DNA from: Coffea arabica
Lineage: Eukaryota; Streptophyta; Magnoliopsida; Gentianales; Rubiaceae
Direction of reading: 5' to 3'
NCBI RefSeq assembly: GCF_036785885.1
Contig: NC_092312.1
Coordinates: forward strand, 20,602,001 to 20,666,000
DNA length: 64,000 bases
In this document: positions 1-11,952 of the stretch, in pieces
Layout of the letters: every line of letters starts with the position of its first letter
Position numbering within the stretch: the stretch's first letter is position 1
Notes under the pieces: model-generated
Seen by the model: only the letters and a program-made list of their open reading frames with translations
What the model was told of the DNA's origin: nothing
The model's database searches: none
Made by a program: the position numbers and the translations under genes

Positions 1-57
1 GATACATTAATGTGTCTCTCCTGTAGTGATACCTATATATTTTTGTTTGCATTGCAG

Positions 58-538
58 CATCCTAGTCCTGCAGCAGACCTTTCTCAGTGAGAGAATCGCA
101 ATCAGCCATGGGGACACTGAGCGTATTGTCTTGAGTAGCGTTAGACAATTGACTGATCTCCTGGACATGACCAAGGATGCTGGTATCGTGGAGATCACTG
201 AGTTACTAACTAGAGTTGTAGATGATTGTGGTTCTGTTGATAACACGAAGCTCCAATCGATAAAAAATATCATGGCTCGGATGTTAACCAAAAGCCTTCA
301 AGCTGGGGATACTATTTTTAGTCGGATATCCCATGCAATCTATGTAGCTAGTAGAGGTGTTGTACTTGGTGGTAGTGGTACGCATGGAAGAGAATTAGCT
401 GAGATTGCATTACGGCAAGTTGGTGCAGCTAGTCTTTTGGATGAGGTGGTTGGCGCTGCTTCAGTACTGGTGGTGGCAGCTACCGTGTCAATGAATGTTC
501 ATGGGCCATGGTATGCACGTTTGTTGGAGAACGTGTGA
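58..538 (+). CDS. T-complex protein 11 (TCP11)-like protein, C-terminal exon (partial)
   Basis: The gene enters from the left edge and only its last coding part is visible. A pyrimidine-rich tract ends in an AG at 56-57, so the exon most likely begins at 58; an AG at 72-73 or 75-76 is also possible. The frame stays open to TGA at 536-538. The end of the protein (KSLQAGDTIFSRISHAIY, then ARGVVLGGSG, ALRQVGAA, VLVVAATVS and HGPWYARLLENV) matches the conserved C-terminus of plant TCP11-family proteins as I know them. The molecular function of plant TCP11-like proteins is poorly known, so none is assigned. The 3' UTR probably covers roughly 539-980. Confidence 0.8.
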
Positions 539-1950
539 AGAGAGAAATAAGTCGGATAGTACTCTGGTAAAGAACATCCAGAGGAACACAGTTATTGGTT
601 CTCTTGTATATAATATATTAGGGATTCTAGTTGCTGTATGATTCGAAATTCAAGTTTAAGATACATTATTGTGAAGAAGGGGTTAGGGGAAATGTAAATA
701 TTAGTGAAATAAAGGACAGGAGGCTAGGGATGAGTGGAAAGCTGAAGATTGCTGGTGGAATTCGACCTTCGCTTGGAAATGCTGGCAAAGACGGTACATA
801 TCATGTCAATCTTTGTTCCTTCATCTGCTTAGCGTTAGGGATTGTATTTCTCTTCTGTGCTGTGAAAGTAGCGTGTGGCTGTCTACCAGTCTATTCAAGC
901 TAAACACAGTATAAGTAATGTTTGAAGGAAAGTTTGTGTCGATGTATCAAATTCTGTTATATTAGTCGGTGGCAGCAAATAATAATGTAATAACACCAAT
1001 CTTCCTTTGACGAGCATGTATCTTCTTGTTCATGTATATATGTTGGTAATCCGTTTCAGTGTTTCATCCGTTTATATCTCTATACAAGGGTGCTTCGTAT
1101 TTGCGGACACGTATATTGCTATATTGGGTCCCGGGAACTATATGTCTGTCCATGAAAGAGTTGATCAAAATGAACTAACCCTAAGGACGGCTAACCCTCT
1201 ATTTCATCACCAGCCGTCTACAGCAGACTCCTCTTTATCTCCAGTCTCTATTAGCTATTGTACAGTTATTCCTTGCCTCCTGCTGCTGCTAGCTATCGTC
1301 CATTTACACTTCTGCCATGAAGCGCTATGGCTGTTGTGTCATGTGTGTGTTATAATTGCATTATGCATAGCACTGCAATAGGTTGGCTAGATATTTCAAG
1401 TGGTAAGGAATAATAATGTGTTGGTTTATGAAATTCTCTTTATATTTAATATTAACCACGAGACCTATTTATTATGGCTTTTCGCATGTCCTTGGAAATT
1501 TAAAGTTTGTGCAAATTCTCCAAATTTGTGGCCCAACTCCGAAATTAAGGCAGTGTTACAACACCTTTGTATCACAGACCGCAGATCAAAGGCACTTCAG
1601 CATATTATCTTTACATTTAGACAAGCAGGGAGTTCTAAAACTCTCAGCACCTTTTACAATGCTTGGCAACAATCTGTGTTGGCAGAAGTGAGACCGTAAA
1701 CTATACACCAAAATAAGGGGAAGGAACTTCCATATACATCCATATTTCCAGACCACAACAGAGGAACCATATGGCAGATAGTTTCCACTGAACGACAAAC
1801 ACCCCAAACCTGTAAACTGGATAATGGGGAAAAAAGAAATAGAGGCTATACTTACACCCAAAGAGAAAGGGTAACCAAGTATTAATCACAAAATACCCAC
1901 GTACAACCATGGCGCTGCAGTTGTGTAATAGAAATCCCACTGCAATCACA
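539..1950. other. Convergent 3' flanks of the TCP11-like and first RNF170-like genes
   Basis: The two neighbouring genes converge here. The left part should hold the TCP11-like 3' UTR. Open frames at 1007-1381 and 1400-1699 have no recognisable domain, no splice partners and low-complexity composition, and I treat them as chance. I see no RNA gene or mobile element with clear ends. Confidence 0.5.
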
Positions 1951-4769
1951 TCAAAGTTGGATAGCAGCCATCTCCCTCACACGCTGGAAGCGCCTTCTTC
2001 GGAGATAAAGGCCAACTAGATACAAGATGAATGAGAGGGCCATTGCTGAGTAGTCAAAAACATCAATAACATTTTGTCTACCTGCAGAAAGCAATGAGAT
2101 GTGAATAAGTGCCTTTCCAGCATCATGCCATCAATTTGTCATATTGTTAGCAATATCTTCAATGATCCTAGTTAATTACCTATACGCAAGAAATCGAAGG
2201 GGCTGACTGTGTAAAGAAGACCCATAAGCATCTGGCAAAAAAAAAAAAAAAAGGAAATCAGAACAGCACCTTGACTCATCGGTACAAGGGAAACTATTAA
2301 ATTTAACAATTTTGCACTGAAGGTGATTGAATTACAAGTACATGAAGAACCAAATATTATAGCCTTATAGGTCTACTGATGCAGAAATCATGCAGCATGC
2401 TTTTTGGTCCTTGAAAAATGCTTGCTGTCTGAGCACAATTATCTGTATATCACTGGCACTTTTAACTCCTAAATCCATGAAAAAACAGTTTCCAATTTTG
2501 TTCATGGTCATTGCAAATGAAAATCTGAAGATTCACTGCCACATATCTGTATCTCTGCAATAGTCAAACAAACTTAACTGCAAGAATACGTAATTTGTTG
2601 AGATGAGCCCCAGGTCTATCAGGATTCATCATATCCTGAAACATTCTCCTGACATAAAGGGGCAACTCAAGCAGCTTCTGCAAATGAGAGGAAAATTCAG
2701 TAAAATCAGTTAAAGTTGTAGAAAGGAAGTAATGCAACAACAAGTGTTTCACCAATTACAACATGAAAAGCAAGTGAGCATGATAACAACATTCTAATTG
2801 CTACCTAAGGTATTTGGTAGTTGAAAAAACACGTCTCATATGAAAAAGATTAAGTTCAAAGGGCATACGGGAATCAGGAAAAGATAGAAAGCGCCTAATG
2901 CATTGATAAAAAGATCACTATACTATATTCAAAGACATTATCATATGCACCAATCACCAATCTGCTGTTAAGCAGTTGCAAGAATTAAGTGCCAAATATT
3001 AAATGTTATGACCACTGAATTCTAGTTTCTCCTTGGAAATTACCAATACGTAAGAGCAAAGAAAATATAGTGCAGTGCCCTCTCCCAAAATACATATACA
3101 ATCACGTTTCTATGCAGAATAAAGATATTATAATCAATAAAAGCAATACAGAAATCTAAGAAGCAAATCTTCAAATATAACTGTGAGAAGAGAAAACAAC
3201 AAACAAATCAACAAAAATGAAACTCAAGCTGGTTCAATTAGATCAGGTTTAAATAAAGCCCTATCTGCAGGCACTCCTAACACTTAAAAGAAATGTAGAT
3301 AATGATGATGGTTTCTACCAGACTCACCAGAATGAAACCATATATTCCTCCGACAAAAAGACGATTATACTTTTGAACATTTTTTAAAACTTCAGCTACT
3401 TCAACTTGCTGTTGCAGGACTAAGGATGCCTCAGGTGTCAAATTCGTTATTTTACGGGAGCACATTGGGCAGTTGCAAGGCTGAAGTGCTGCACCATAGT
3501 CCCAATACTGCAAAATGCAGCCTCCTATAAAGTTACAATACCACATGATGAGGAATCAAACCAGCAAAAATAAGAAAACAAAATATCTATTTTCTTAGCT
3601 TATGACCTCAACCAGTTTGACTGGATAAAGGGGGTCAGGAGAAATGCATACTACAACTCTACACAAGAATAACATAGACTGTAAAACAAATGTGAGATAT
3701 ACTCATAAACATCCAGTCATCACCACTTGATTATCATCTAGTGAAAGTAAATTTCTGATTCAAAAATTGCATCCACTAGATTGCTAATAATTGTACAACA
3801 GAATAAGCCCCCTCCAGGATTACCAGAAATACACCTTATTCTCAAAGATAACAAAGGAAAGAATTTCTAGTTCCAATAAAACCAGAACTCCTGATTACTC
3901 ATGGTTTCTAACCTACATCTGTCATATGAGACAGCTCCAGTTCCAAGCCTAAAATATTAATGAGCAAATCCACCTCACAGAAGAACAATTTTATTTAGTA
4001 CACCCCCTCAGTCAACCAAATTTTAATAGACCCCCTTTTTTTACCATGTTTCTCAAATTCACAAGTCAAAATGAGCGAATAACATAAGAGACTCAAAAGG
4101 AGGCTCAGACTCTAATCTTCAACAAGAATGCGAGACCCAATACCTGACAATTTCCATTTGATAAATCACGCTACTAAATCATTATATACTCGCAAGTTTG
4201 TTTCACAAGTAGCAAATCATACCACAATACCAATGGCCACAGGAAGCTCTACATGGAACGACGAAGGGACCAAAGCAAATAGGACAGCAATCATCAGTCG
4301 GCGGACTATCCGTATTTCTCTTCCCTTCTGACACTGCAAGACTCGTAGGCGCCACCGACGAGGTCGTAGAAGCCGTAGCATTCATCGAATTCCCATCATT
4401 CACAAATATTCCCCTACCCTCCCTAGAAGACCTCGAAGAAGAAGAATCCGCCGCCAAATACCTCTCTCCACTACTAGAAATTTCATCATCCTCATCTCCA
4501 GTTCTCCACCCACTCGACGACGTTGCTGCCGTTCTATAATCATCCTCCTCATCTAAGAAATGGACAGCCTCTCGACTTGCACCATCTCCACGGCTACCTG
4601 TTCCTCCGGCGACGACTTCATCGTCGTCGTCGTCTTCTGGTTCTTCCGTTCCGGTTTCGCCAGGGATCGCATGATGCCGCTCTGGATTTGGATGCGCAGG
4701 AAAATTGGGGATAGGGTTAGGGTTACGACGATTCCTGAGACGCAGGCGAGAGAAAGAGAAGAACTTCAT
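1951..4769 (-). CDS. RNF170-like membrane RING-type E3 ubiquitin ligase, paralogue A
   Basis: Five coding exons on the minus strand: 4769-4223, 3524-3328, 2677-2579, 2231-2180 and 2081-1951, giving 341 residues. The start ATG at 4769 opens a serine- and acid-rich N-terminus. A C3HC4 RING follows with ligands C162, C165, C177, H179, C182, C185, C201 and C204; the intron after exon 1 falls between the C182 and C185 ligands. A QKYNRLFVGG motif follows and the C-terminal half is hydrophobic (LLYTVSPFDFL, then ALSFILYLVGLYL followed by RRRR), consistent with RNF170-type proteins that sit in the ER membrane. It should act as an E3 ligase; substrates are unknown. In exon 2 the upstream of two possible acceptors (ending at 3525) is chosen because it alone keeps frame and supplies C185. 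The next gene upstream is a paralogue with matching exon phases. Confidence 0.85.
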
Positions 4770-7335
4770 TGGAATCTTTTAATTTCGTGACCGCGGGGAG
4801 TGGTGGGACGGAAGGCGGTTGGAATCTTTGGCAGAAGAAATGGATTTTCCCTTTTATGGGAAGTAGTAGAAAATGATGACTGACGGCGAAGAAATCTAAG
4901 GAGCGCGGGAGGCCTCCTGATTTTCTAGTGGGTGGCGGGGTCCATTTATTTTATACTACTAGCTGTACTAGCTAGTACACCTGCTACCGCTGTCCGGTTT
5001 CGAGTTTAGATTAGATCTATCTGTTTTTCTCCCCCCTATTGGTCAACCGGTGGACCGTGGAAGCGGTCGCATTAAATTACTAATTACTCCACTAGTTTGG
5101 ATGAGATTTGATCTGCTTTCTTCTTTTACTTGCCAAACCGTGGACTCTTGAGGGGTTGCAAATGTCTCTTGAGATTATCACGTAAATTTACTTGATTAAA
5201 ACTCGAGTTCAATACGTGAAACTTGGAAACTTATAATTTATATTTTATTTATTAGTGCGAAACGTGTGTCTTATCTTTCATTTAAAATTATATAAAATAT
5301 AAACTTATATTTCATAAATTTGATTGGGATAGATTAAGCTTGATTGGGCTTAATTTGATCAAATTTGAGTTTGACTATGAATGAGTCAAAACAAGATTGA
5401 GATTGAGTTCGACGGGTCTCAATCTTAACTTAAAGCTCAAAATTTATAATTTGAATCAAGCTCGAGTAGCTCAATTACACCTCTACTCTCTAGAAGGATG
5501 AGTGGACCGATGACTAACCTTCAAGATCATATTAAATCGTTCTTGGATTGGGTCAAATCTATCAGTTTTTCCTTTCGACGCATTAACATTCCTTTGTTTT
5601 CCAATTTTCACACTTGAGAATTAAAAAAAAAAAAAAAAGAAATACGTGTTGGGTTAATTACACTGGAAAATGACAGCTACAGCAGCTGCGGGGAACCTGC
5701 AGATTTTTCCTTCGATTATTTTGTTTCCATTATTCTTCTCTGAATTTTTCCAACACACTTTTGACTCGCAAGCTCCAAGGGGAAGGGACGGTGGGTTTGT
5801 TAATGGTACAACTGTTCTGCAGTAGTAGTACTACAAATGCAAAGAGAGTGGCAGTGGCGATAGGAGGAAACATAGCACAGAGGTGATGCATCAGCTGGCA
5901 AATGAGGACAGGAGCCGTTACTCTGTTTGCGGAAGGCAACAAGGTGATTGCAGGCAGCAGAGCATATGCGTGAATGCAAGAAAAACCCCCACTCCACAAC
6001 TTCAAAGTACATTTGGCGTTACGCTAATTTTGGACGTTTGAGCTGAGTATGATTTCGGTCCTTCAACCTTCAATCAAATGAACTGTCTAATTCTCTTTGC
6101 TTTGTTAATCCCAGTTCCTAGTTTGGAACTGTATATATTTGGCTAGCTTTACTTTGCAGCGTAGCTTGATTTTCCATCACCGTTTTACTTTACGTAGTTA
6201 AGTTTAATTTTAGACACTTTGCACTCTAATTTCTTAGGTTTGTCCCCCTCAAATTTAACTCACGGTGGTATTAGCAAAATTAATTAAATAAAAAATTATA
6301 CAAATAAATGACAATATACTTGAAAATGGTCAAAAAAGAGTAAAGGAGTTACAATTAAAACACCAAAATGAATATTAGCACTTGCTCAAAAAAAAAAAAC
6401 TTGGGTACTTCCTAAAGTTCATCTAATACGGAGTATCAGAGAAGGTAAGGGAATACCTGAGGTATTTTGAGGAGTGCCAGTATTACTTCCCTTAGAACGA
6501 CATGGGTGTTATTTATTTTGCAGTCTCCTCCGTTTCGCCATTTTTGATGATGATTTTGTCGATCGAACTTCAGTTAGGGAAATCTAAATGGTTAAGGTGA
6601 AAAATGTCGCAAATGAAATTTATCTAGGGTGTAAAGTGTGAATAGAGTGGAATTTGAGAGTACAAAGTGAAATTAGTCCTTTCGTTAAGAGTGGAGAATT
6701 AAAACTAATTCCTACCAATTTTTACCTTAACCCCAAATTTAAGAGCACGCATCATCATATACTCTGGGGTCGCTCTATTTTATCCCAAATAGCCATGCGT
6801 ATGACCATGAATCAACGTATACGAAGGTAAGATCAATATTTTCTTGGCACAGCTTGTACTTCGGCATATTGAACACATAGGAGTGAAAAGAAGTTCAAAA
6901 TAGAAGAGATAAACTAATATGAAAAGATTACCGGTGCAATAAGAGTAAAATCATTAATCACATATGCTGTGTGACACCTGATCCGACGCCAATAGACATG
7001 CATAATCTTTCTGCTTTTGAAGTCTATACTGTATATCTGCCGCTTCCAAGTTTCTAACGCCATGCATCCAAAGGAAGAGTACGAAACTATTCTAGATGAA
7101 AACAAGAACAAGGAGGTGTATGCGCTGCTTCAGCAGCTGGTGAATTTGGAGCTTCAATATACTTACAAGCCCATCAAACTTTTCGCAAGCATCTAAGTGC
7201 ACTGAACTACAATTTCGGTTCGCAGTCATCAGATATTTGGAAGGGGATGAATAAAGATACCACTTTAGACAAAATCCTATCAGCTAATATTCTTAGAGGG
7301 AGCAAGGTTATATTTCCAAATTAGGCAGAGTTTGT
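4770..7335. other. Spacer between the two RNF170-like paralogues
   Basis: This holds the promoter of paralogue A (directly above 4769) and the 3' flank of paralogue B. It contains a GC-richer stretch next to the start, an AT-rich tract, a likely degenerate hAT-type element at about 5150-5490, and a moderately GC-rich segment at 5670-6010 with a 91-codon minus-strand open frame that I cannot assign. From 6240 to 6900 I see nothing but AT-rich DNA. Confidence 0.5.
5150..5490. mobile_element. Probable degenerate hAT-type MITE
   Basis: The right end reads GCTCGAGTAGCTCAATTACACCTC and resembles the terminus of the hAT-like MITE at 22920-23300 (compare its AGCTCGATAGCACACCTA). The left end near 5152 has AGGGGTTGCAAAT. 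The interior repeats ACTCGAGTTC, GAGTTCGAC and CAAGCTCGAG motifs. Target-site duplications are not clean, so boundaries are approximate. Confidence 0.4.
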
Positions 7336-10300
7336 TTACATCTGCTCTAACTGTACACCAACCAAGCGTCTTGCCTGAATCCTGCGCATCAATATTTGGC
7401 AGATGTAAACCAAAAAGAAGATGATGACTATAGCAGTAGCCCAGCGACCAGCCATTCGTGGAAAATATATCAGCCAATCTGCAGATCATATTACTTGGCT
7501 TATACATCTCAACAGAAACAATGACAAGAAAGTTGTACCTCGGTTTCACAAGTCAAGCACCAGATAGGCACAAATGCAGAAATTATCCCATTTCTGGTGG
7601 AATAAAAACTTCAACCTCAACAGCAATTAAATTGAGAATTTTTTAACTGCAGAATATTTCTCCATACACCCAATACATCTAACAGTCATAACAGAACAAT
7701 TTTGTGAGACAGTGATGTTCTAACAAGAATTAACAATGAGCTTGCTCTCTCATTTACTGTCTACAGAAACCATTCATTCAGCTACTCAAAAACTTTTGCA
7801 TGTGATTGGTTCAACCGACTATAAGTTTAAATAATCTATTTGAGGAACAACAAAAACTTTTTAGTGATTGTGGTGCATATAAGATTCTACATCCTGGAAA
7901 GGCATAATTCACTAATGCAACCATTTTCTTTAAATAACATAAAAACAAACTTACCCATTGGATCAGGCCCTAAGTTGCAGATCCAGCAAAGTAATCCCAG
8001 CAACGACTGCAAAAAGAAAGAAAACCCGCTCAGAAAAAAGCAAATCATGCAAAAAAGACCAGAAAAAATTATGTTACAGTCAGTAGCATGCCATGAATGC
8101 TGACTATTTGCAGAGGCAATAAACCTTCTCTACATGTACTGCAAGGATCCTTGGCTAAATGCTTCTATCCAGTATTTGACTGGGTGTATCATGCATATGA
8201 GCTTTTGATCTAATGTACTAATGACTGTTCAGAGTAGATGTTAATTTGAGGACATTGTTAGTTCAATTTGAAAACGAAAATCAGCTCTTAGGCAAAAGAA
8301 ATGATGTGTAAAGAAGTTGACCTGCAACACCCTGCTATAATATACTTACTCCAACACCACGCAGTATGTCAATGATAAGACCAAGCATCCCAGGTTGTAT
8401 TAAATCACGGAACATTCGCTGGATGAGGAGAGGCAAAGCACGAATTTTCTGCAAGTAGAAAGGCAAAGGAAGGAAATGAAACAGACAATTGATCACACCA
8501 AGGTCACAGGCAGCTAACTTGATGTACAAAATAGTGAAACTTGACAGAATTTGGGTCAGCAAGTAGCAGTTGAAATTTCCAGAAAAGCAGCATTTACATA
8601 CTGGCTTACATTGTACATTTTCTTATGCAGGATCAAATCAGATACTCCACTGATTCTAAATCCTTTTAATGAAGGAAGATATCTAAATGCATGGTAAATA
8701 CTCGATGTGTCCCTATAATGTAGCATGTAGTTGTTATTGGTACGTGTAGATTCAAACGAGTCCTTCAAAATGTTCAGTTAATCAAACTTCCAAGTGTATA
8801 AGCAGTGAAATATTCCTTCAATGCTTGAGGAAACCACTTGATTGAGATGTAGCATATAGTTGTTATTCCTATAATGTAGCATGTAGTTGTTATTAGTGCG
8901 TGTAGATTTAAACGAGTCCTTCAAAATGTTCAGTTAATCAAACTTCCAAGTGTCTAAGTAGTGGAATATTCCTTCAATGCTTGAGAAAACCACATGATTG
9001 AGATGTCAAGATAAGCAATCTTAGGCTGGAACTTTCTAACTTCAATACATCACATGAAAATCATGAGACAGAGCATGATTCATCTGCATTTGGTGCTGAA
9101 AATCATATTAGCAACCAAAAGCTTCTGTTATTAACTCGAATACTATCACATTTACAGGCAATTACCAGTAAATGCAAGCAATAGACAGACAAAAGCTTTT
9201 TCCTGATCTCTCTTTTGTTGGTTTAGAAACGGTTGGAAGAGTAAAGTTAAGTATTGCAAAATCCACAAGAATAATAAAAAATCAAAGATTTTCAGACAAT
9301 CAGCAGCATATCAGTCCCAGCATACCAAGAAAACGCCCTCCCAACCATGCACACTAAGGTGATTATATCGCTGAATATCTTTCAACACCTGAGCAACATC
9401 CCCATCCCGACTAGCCAGTGATGATGCCTCCGGTGACAACTTAGTGATAACGCAACAGCAAATGGGGCAATTGCATAGTTGAAGTGCTGGTTTATAGTGC
9501 CATAACTGCAAAATGCACCTGGCTGAAGGGACAAGGGAAAGAAGAATACAATTGAGGTTAAAAAAAGTTATAGCTTTTTTTTTTAAATTATTAACTTCTC
9601 AAATTTTAGTTCTCTTCCAGTCTAATTCACTACAAAATCATCCCACATGATTCTAGTATACTGGACAGTTGACACACAAATAGTATACGTCGACAGAGCA
9701 AAACTTGAGGAAAATTTTCCTTGACAACAAGCAACTGTTTTTATATCTGCATTTCCTTAAAGGACAACATTCATACAAGTTTACTTAAAATTCAACTTCA
9801 AAGGAACATACTTTCACACTTTAGACATTGAAAATAGGGCAGAAGATGTAGCAGTAAACGACAAACAACAACCACTCTAAAAGCAACTTTGAGTTGTGGA
9901 GAACTATTCAAAAACAGAAAAAAAAAAAAAAAAAAAACACGCACACACGCACGCATAAAATTCAAGAAACAAAAGGGAGCCAAGATAATGCAATACCACA
10001 AAACCAGTGGCCGCAGTTAGTCTTGCAAGGCAGAACGAAATCACCGAAACAAATAGCGCAGCAATCGTCCACCGGCGGCCGTTCGTTCTTTTTGGCCGTC
10101 GCCACTTGAGATGAAGATAAAACAATGGCAGCTCCGGGACCCTCTCTGCTATTATCATGATCATTTTCAGAACGATCATGCTTCTTCACCTCTTCTCCTT
10201 CTCGAGCTTCCACTACTGCCGTCCTCATTTCCGTGATTTCCACTAGTTTCTGAACGCCGTCATGAACCCTAGGGTAAATTCCCGTCAAATCTCTGACTCC

Positions 10301-10348
10301 GTCAACGTCTTTCATCTCCACGTCCTCCTGGCCTGGTTGACGTTCCAT
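7336..10348 (-). CDS. RNF170-like membrane RING-type E3 ubiquitin ligase, paralogue B (divergent)
   Basis: Five coding exons: 10348-9997, 9522-9326, 8448-8350, 8006-7955 and 7478-7336, giving 280 residues. Exons 2, 3 and 4 are exactly the same length as in paralogue A (197, 99 and 52 nt) with the same phases, which supports both models. The RING is complete: C97, C100, C112, H114, C117, C120, C136 and C139. The N-terminus is about 65 residues shorter than in A. The motif that reads QKYNRLFVGG in A is changed to QRYNHLSVHG. The exon-4 segment carries Cys, Asn and Pro where A has LLYTVSPFDFL, and the last exon encodes a different hydrophobic segment (ATAIVIIFFLVYICQIL) followed by basic residues. 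All junctions are intact, so I call it a gene, possibly under relaxed constraint or with changed specificity. Confidence 0.8.
8712..9006. repeat. Imperfect 156-bp tandem duplication in an intron of RNF170-like B
   Basis: Copy 1 is 8712-8867 and copy 2 is 8868-9006, the second slightly shorter. Both begin CCTATAATGTAGCATGTAG and share the run from TTTAAACGAGTCC or its variant through ATTCCTTCAATGCTTGAG. Several substitutions separate them, so the duplication is old. A short ATGTAGCAT(G/A)TAGTTGTTATT block occurs three times in all. Confidence 0.8.
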
Positions 10349-10698
10349 AGTTTCAAAGTGCCAAGCTTAAGATGAGGGAAACACACAGTCACACACACGC
10401 TCCTTTCGGCGCAGTAATGCAGAGTAGGAAAGAAGGTAGGAGAAAGAAGAGAGAGGATAGCGGATTGATGATCTTCAAAAAATGAATGAGGTGCTGCTGC
10501 ATCAGGCAGCCGCCAAAAATAAAAGAAATCACTAACCACCCCTCCCCCTCTCTCTCTCTCTCTTCCACAGTGTGTGTCTGTGTGAGTGAGAGAGAGAGAC
10601 AAAGCTAGCCGTACTGGTCTTTTCTATACTGTTGAGTACGCTGTGGATTAAGACCGAGAGGACACGTGGCGATTACATCAGCATATTAATATAATATA
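10349..10698. promoter_or_regulatory. Upstream region of RNF170-like B: G-box and TC/GA tracts
   Basis: Running away from the ATG at 10348, this holds a CT/TC microsatellite at about 10546-10563, GA and GT repeats at 10568-10600 (probable 5' leader), and a perfect CACGTG G-box at 10663-10668, about 315 bp upstream of the start. G-boxes are bound by plant bZIP and bHLH factors; a role here is inference. Confidence 0.5.
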
Positions 10699-11952
10699 GG
10701 GAAAATTGTAGAAACCTCCCTGAGGTATCTAACACTTGCACTCACCTCCCCTATGGTTTGAGAAATAGCACTGACCTCCCTTGAATTTACTGATTCTTTG
10801 CATATTCATATAAGCGATTAAAATATTGTTTTAGAAAGTGAAATGAGAAATTTATGCCAGATTTGCCCTTTGTACTACATGCCAAGTAGTATTAGAAAAA
10901 GAATGACAAAATACTATAAATCAATTAATAATTATTAAATTTTAAGGAGTGTAGTTTATAGGCAAATAAGCGTTACCTATTCAAAGTACCAACTCTTTAT
11001 GGATATTTTACTCTTAAACATTTAATTTATAATAAATACATCAATGTTTGTAAGTAAAATTCAAAAAATATTACAGTAATATTCTTATAAAAAAGAAACA
11101 ATAGATTATCTATTTAATATAAATTATATATTTAAAAAAAAGAAATGGTCCATAAAGTATTAATTCTTTATGACTTTCCTCTATTACATGACAAAGTATT
11201 GGTTCTTTATGAGTATTTTATTCTGAGATAAAATACAAATCTTTTTTTTTTTAATTTAAATTGCTTGTAGAAGTATCAAATTTAAATTTGTATTTACTTT
11301 CATATATTTAATATTTGTTAAATACAAAACCTACTAGTTTTCCTTTCGTGATAATATTAGTATAACACTTTTTCAATTTTAGTTGCAAACATTCATGTAT
11401 TGAACATAAATTAAATGATTCAGAATAAAATACCCATAAAGAGTCAATTCTTTGTTCATGTAATAGAGGAAAGCCATAAAAAATTAATACTTTATGGGTC
11501 ATTTCTTTTTTTTAAAATATTTAATTTATATAAAATATATAACCTACTGGTTTCATTTTGTAAGAATATTACTGTAACATTTTTTGAATTTTACTTATAA
11601 ACATTGATGCATTTATCATAAATTAAATATTTAAGAGTAAAATGCCCATAAAGAGCTGGTATTTTGAATAGGTAATGTCTATTTGTCCATAAACTACTCC
11701 CCTTAAAATTTATTAATTGTTAATTGATTTGTAATATTTTGTCATTCATTTGCTAATACTACTTAGCGTATAGCATAAAGGGCAAATTTGACACAAATAT
11801 CTTATTTGACTCCCTACAACAATATTTTTAATCGCCTAGACTGAATATGCAAAGAACCAGTAAGTTCAAGGGAGGTCAGTGCTATTTCTCAAACCATAGG
11901 GAAGGTGAGTGCAAATGTCAGAAACCTCAAGGGAGGTTTTTGCAATTTTCTC
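10699..11952. mobile_element. Fold-back Mutator-like (MULE-type) element, 1254 bp
   Basis: The left end reads GGGAAAATTGTAGAAACC and the right end is its imperfect inverted complement (GGTTTTTGCAATTTTCTC). The inverted similarity continues far inward: CTCCCTGAGG near 10716 pairs with CCTCAAGGGAGG, and motifs such as GTCAGTGCTATTTCTCAAACC, GGGCAAAT, TAGGCAAATAAG and ACTCTTTATGG have inverted partners in the other half. The element therefore looks like one large imperfect palindrome with arms of about 600 bp. A perfect 9-bp direct repeat, TATAATATA, flanks it at 10690-10698 and 11953-11961, the duplication size typical of Mutator-like elements. No coding capacity was seen. Confidence 0.8.

Noticed and set aside
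1007-1699. 124- and 99-codon frames between the first two genes
   Set aside because: Low-complexity hydrophobic translations without homology that I recognise; they lie in convergent 3' flanks.
5730-6005. 91-codon minus-strand frame as a gene
   Set aside because: No recognisable domain, no splice partner, and both strands are open in places; composition alone is not enough.
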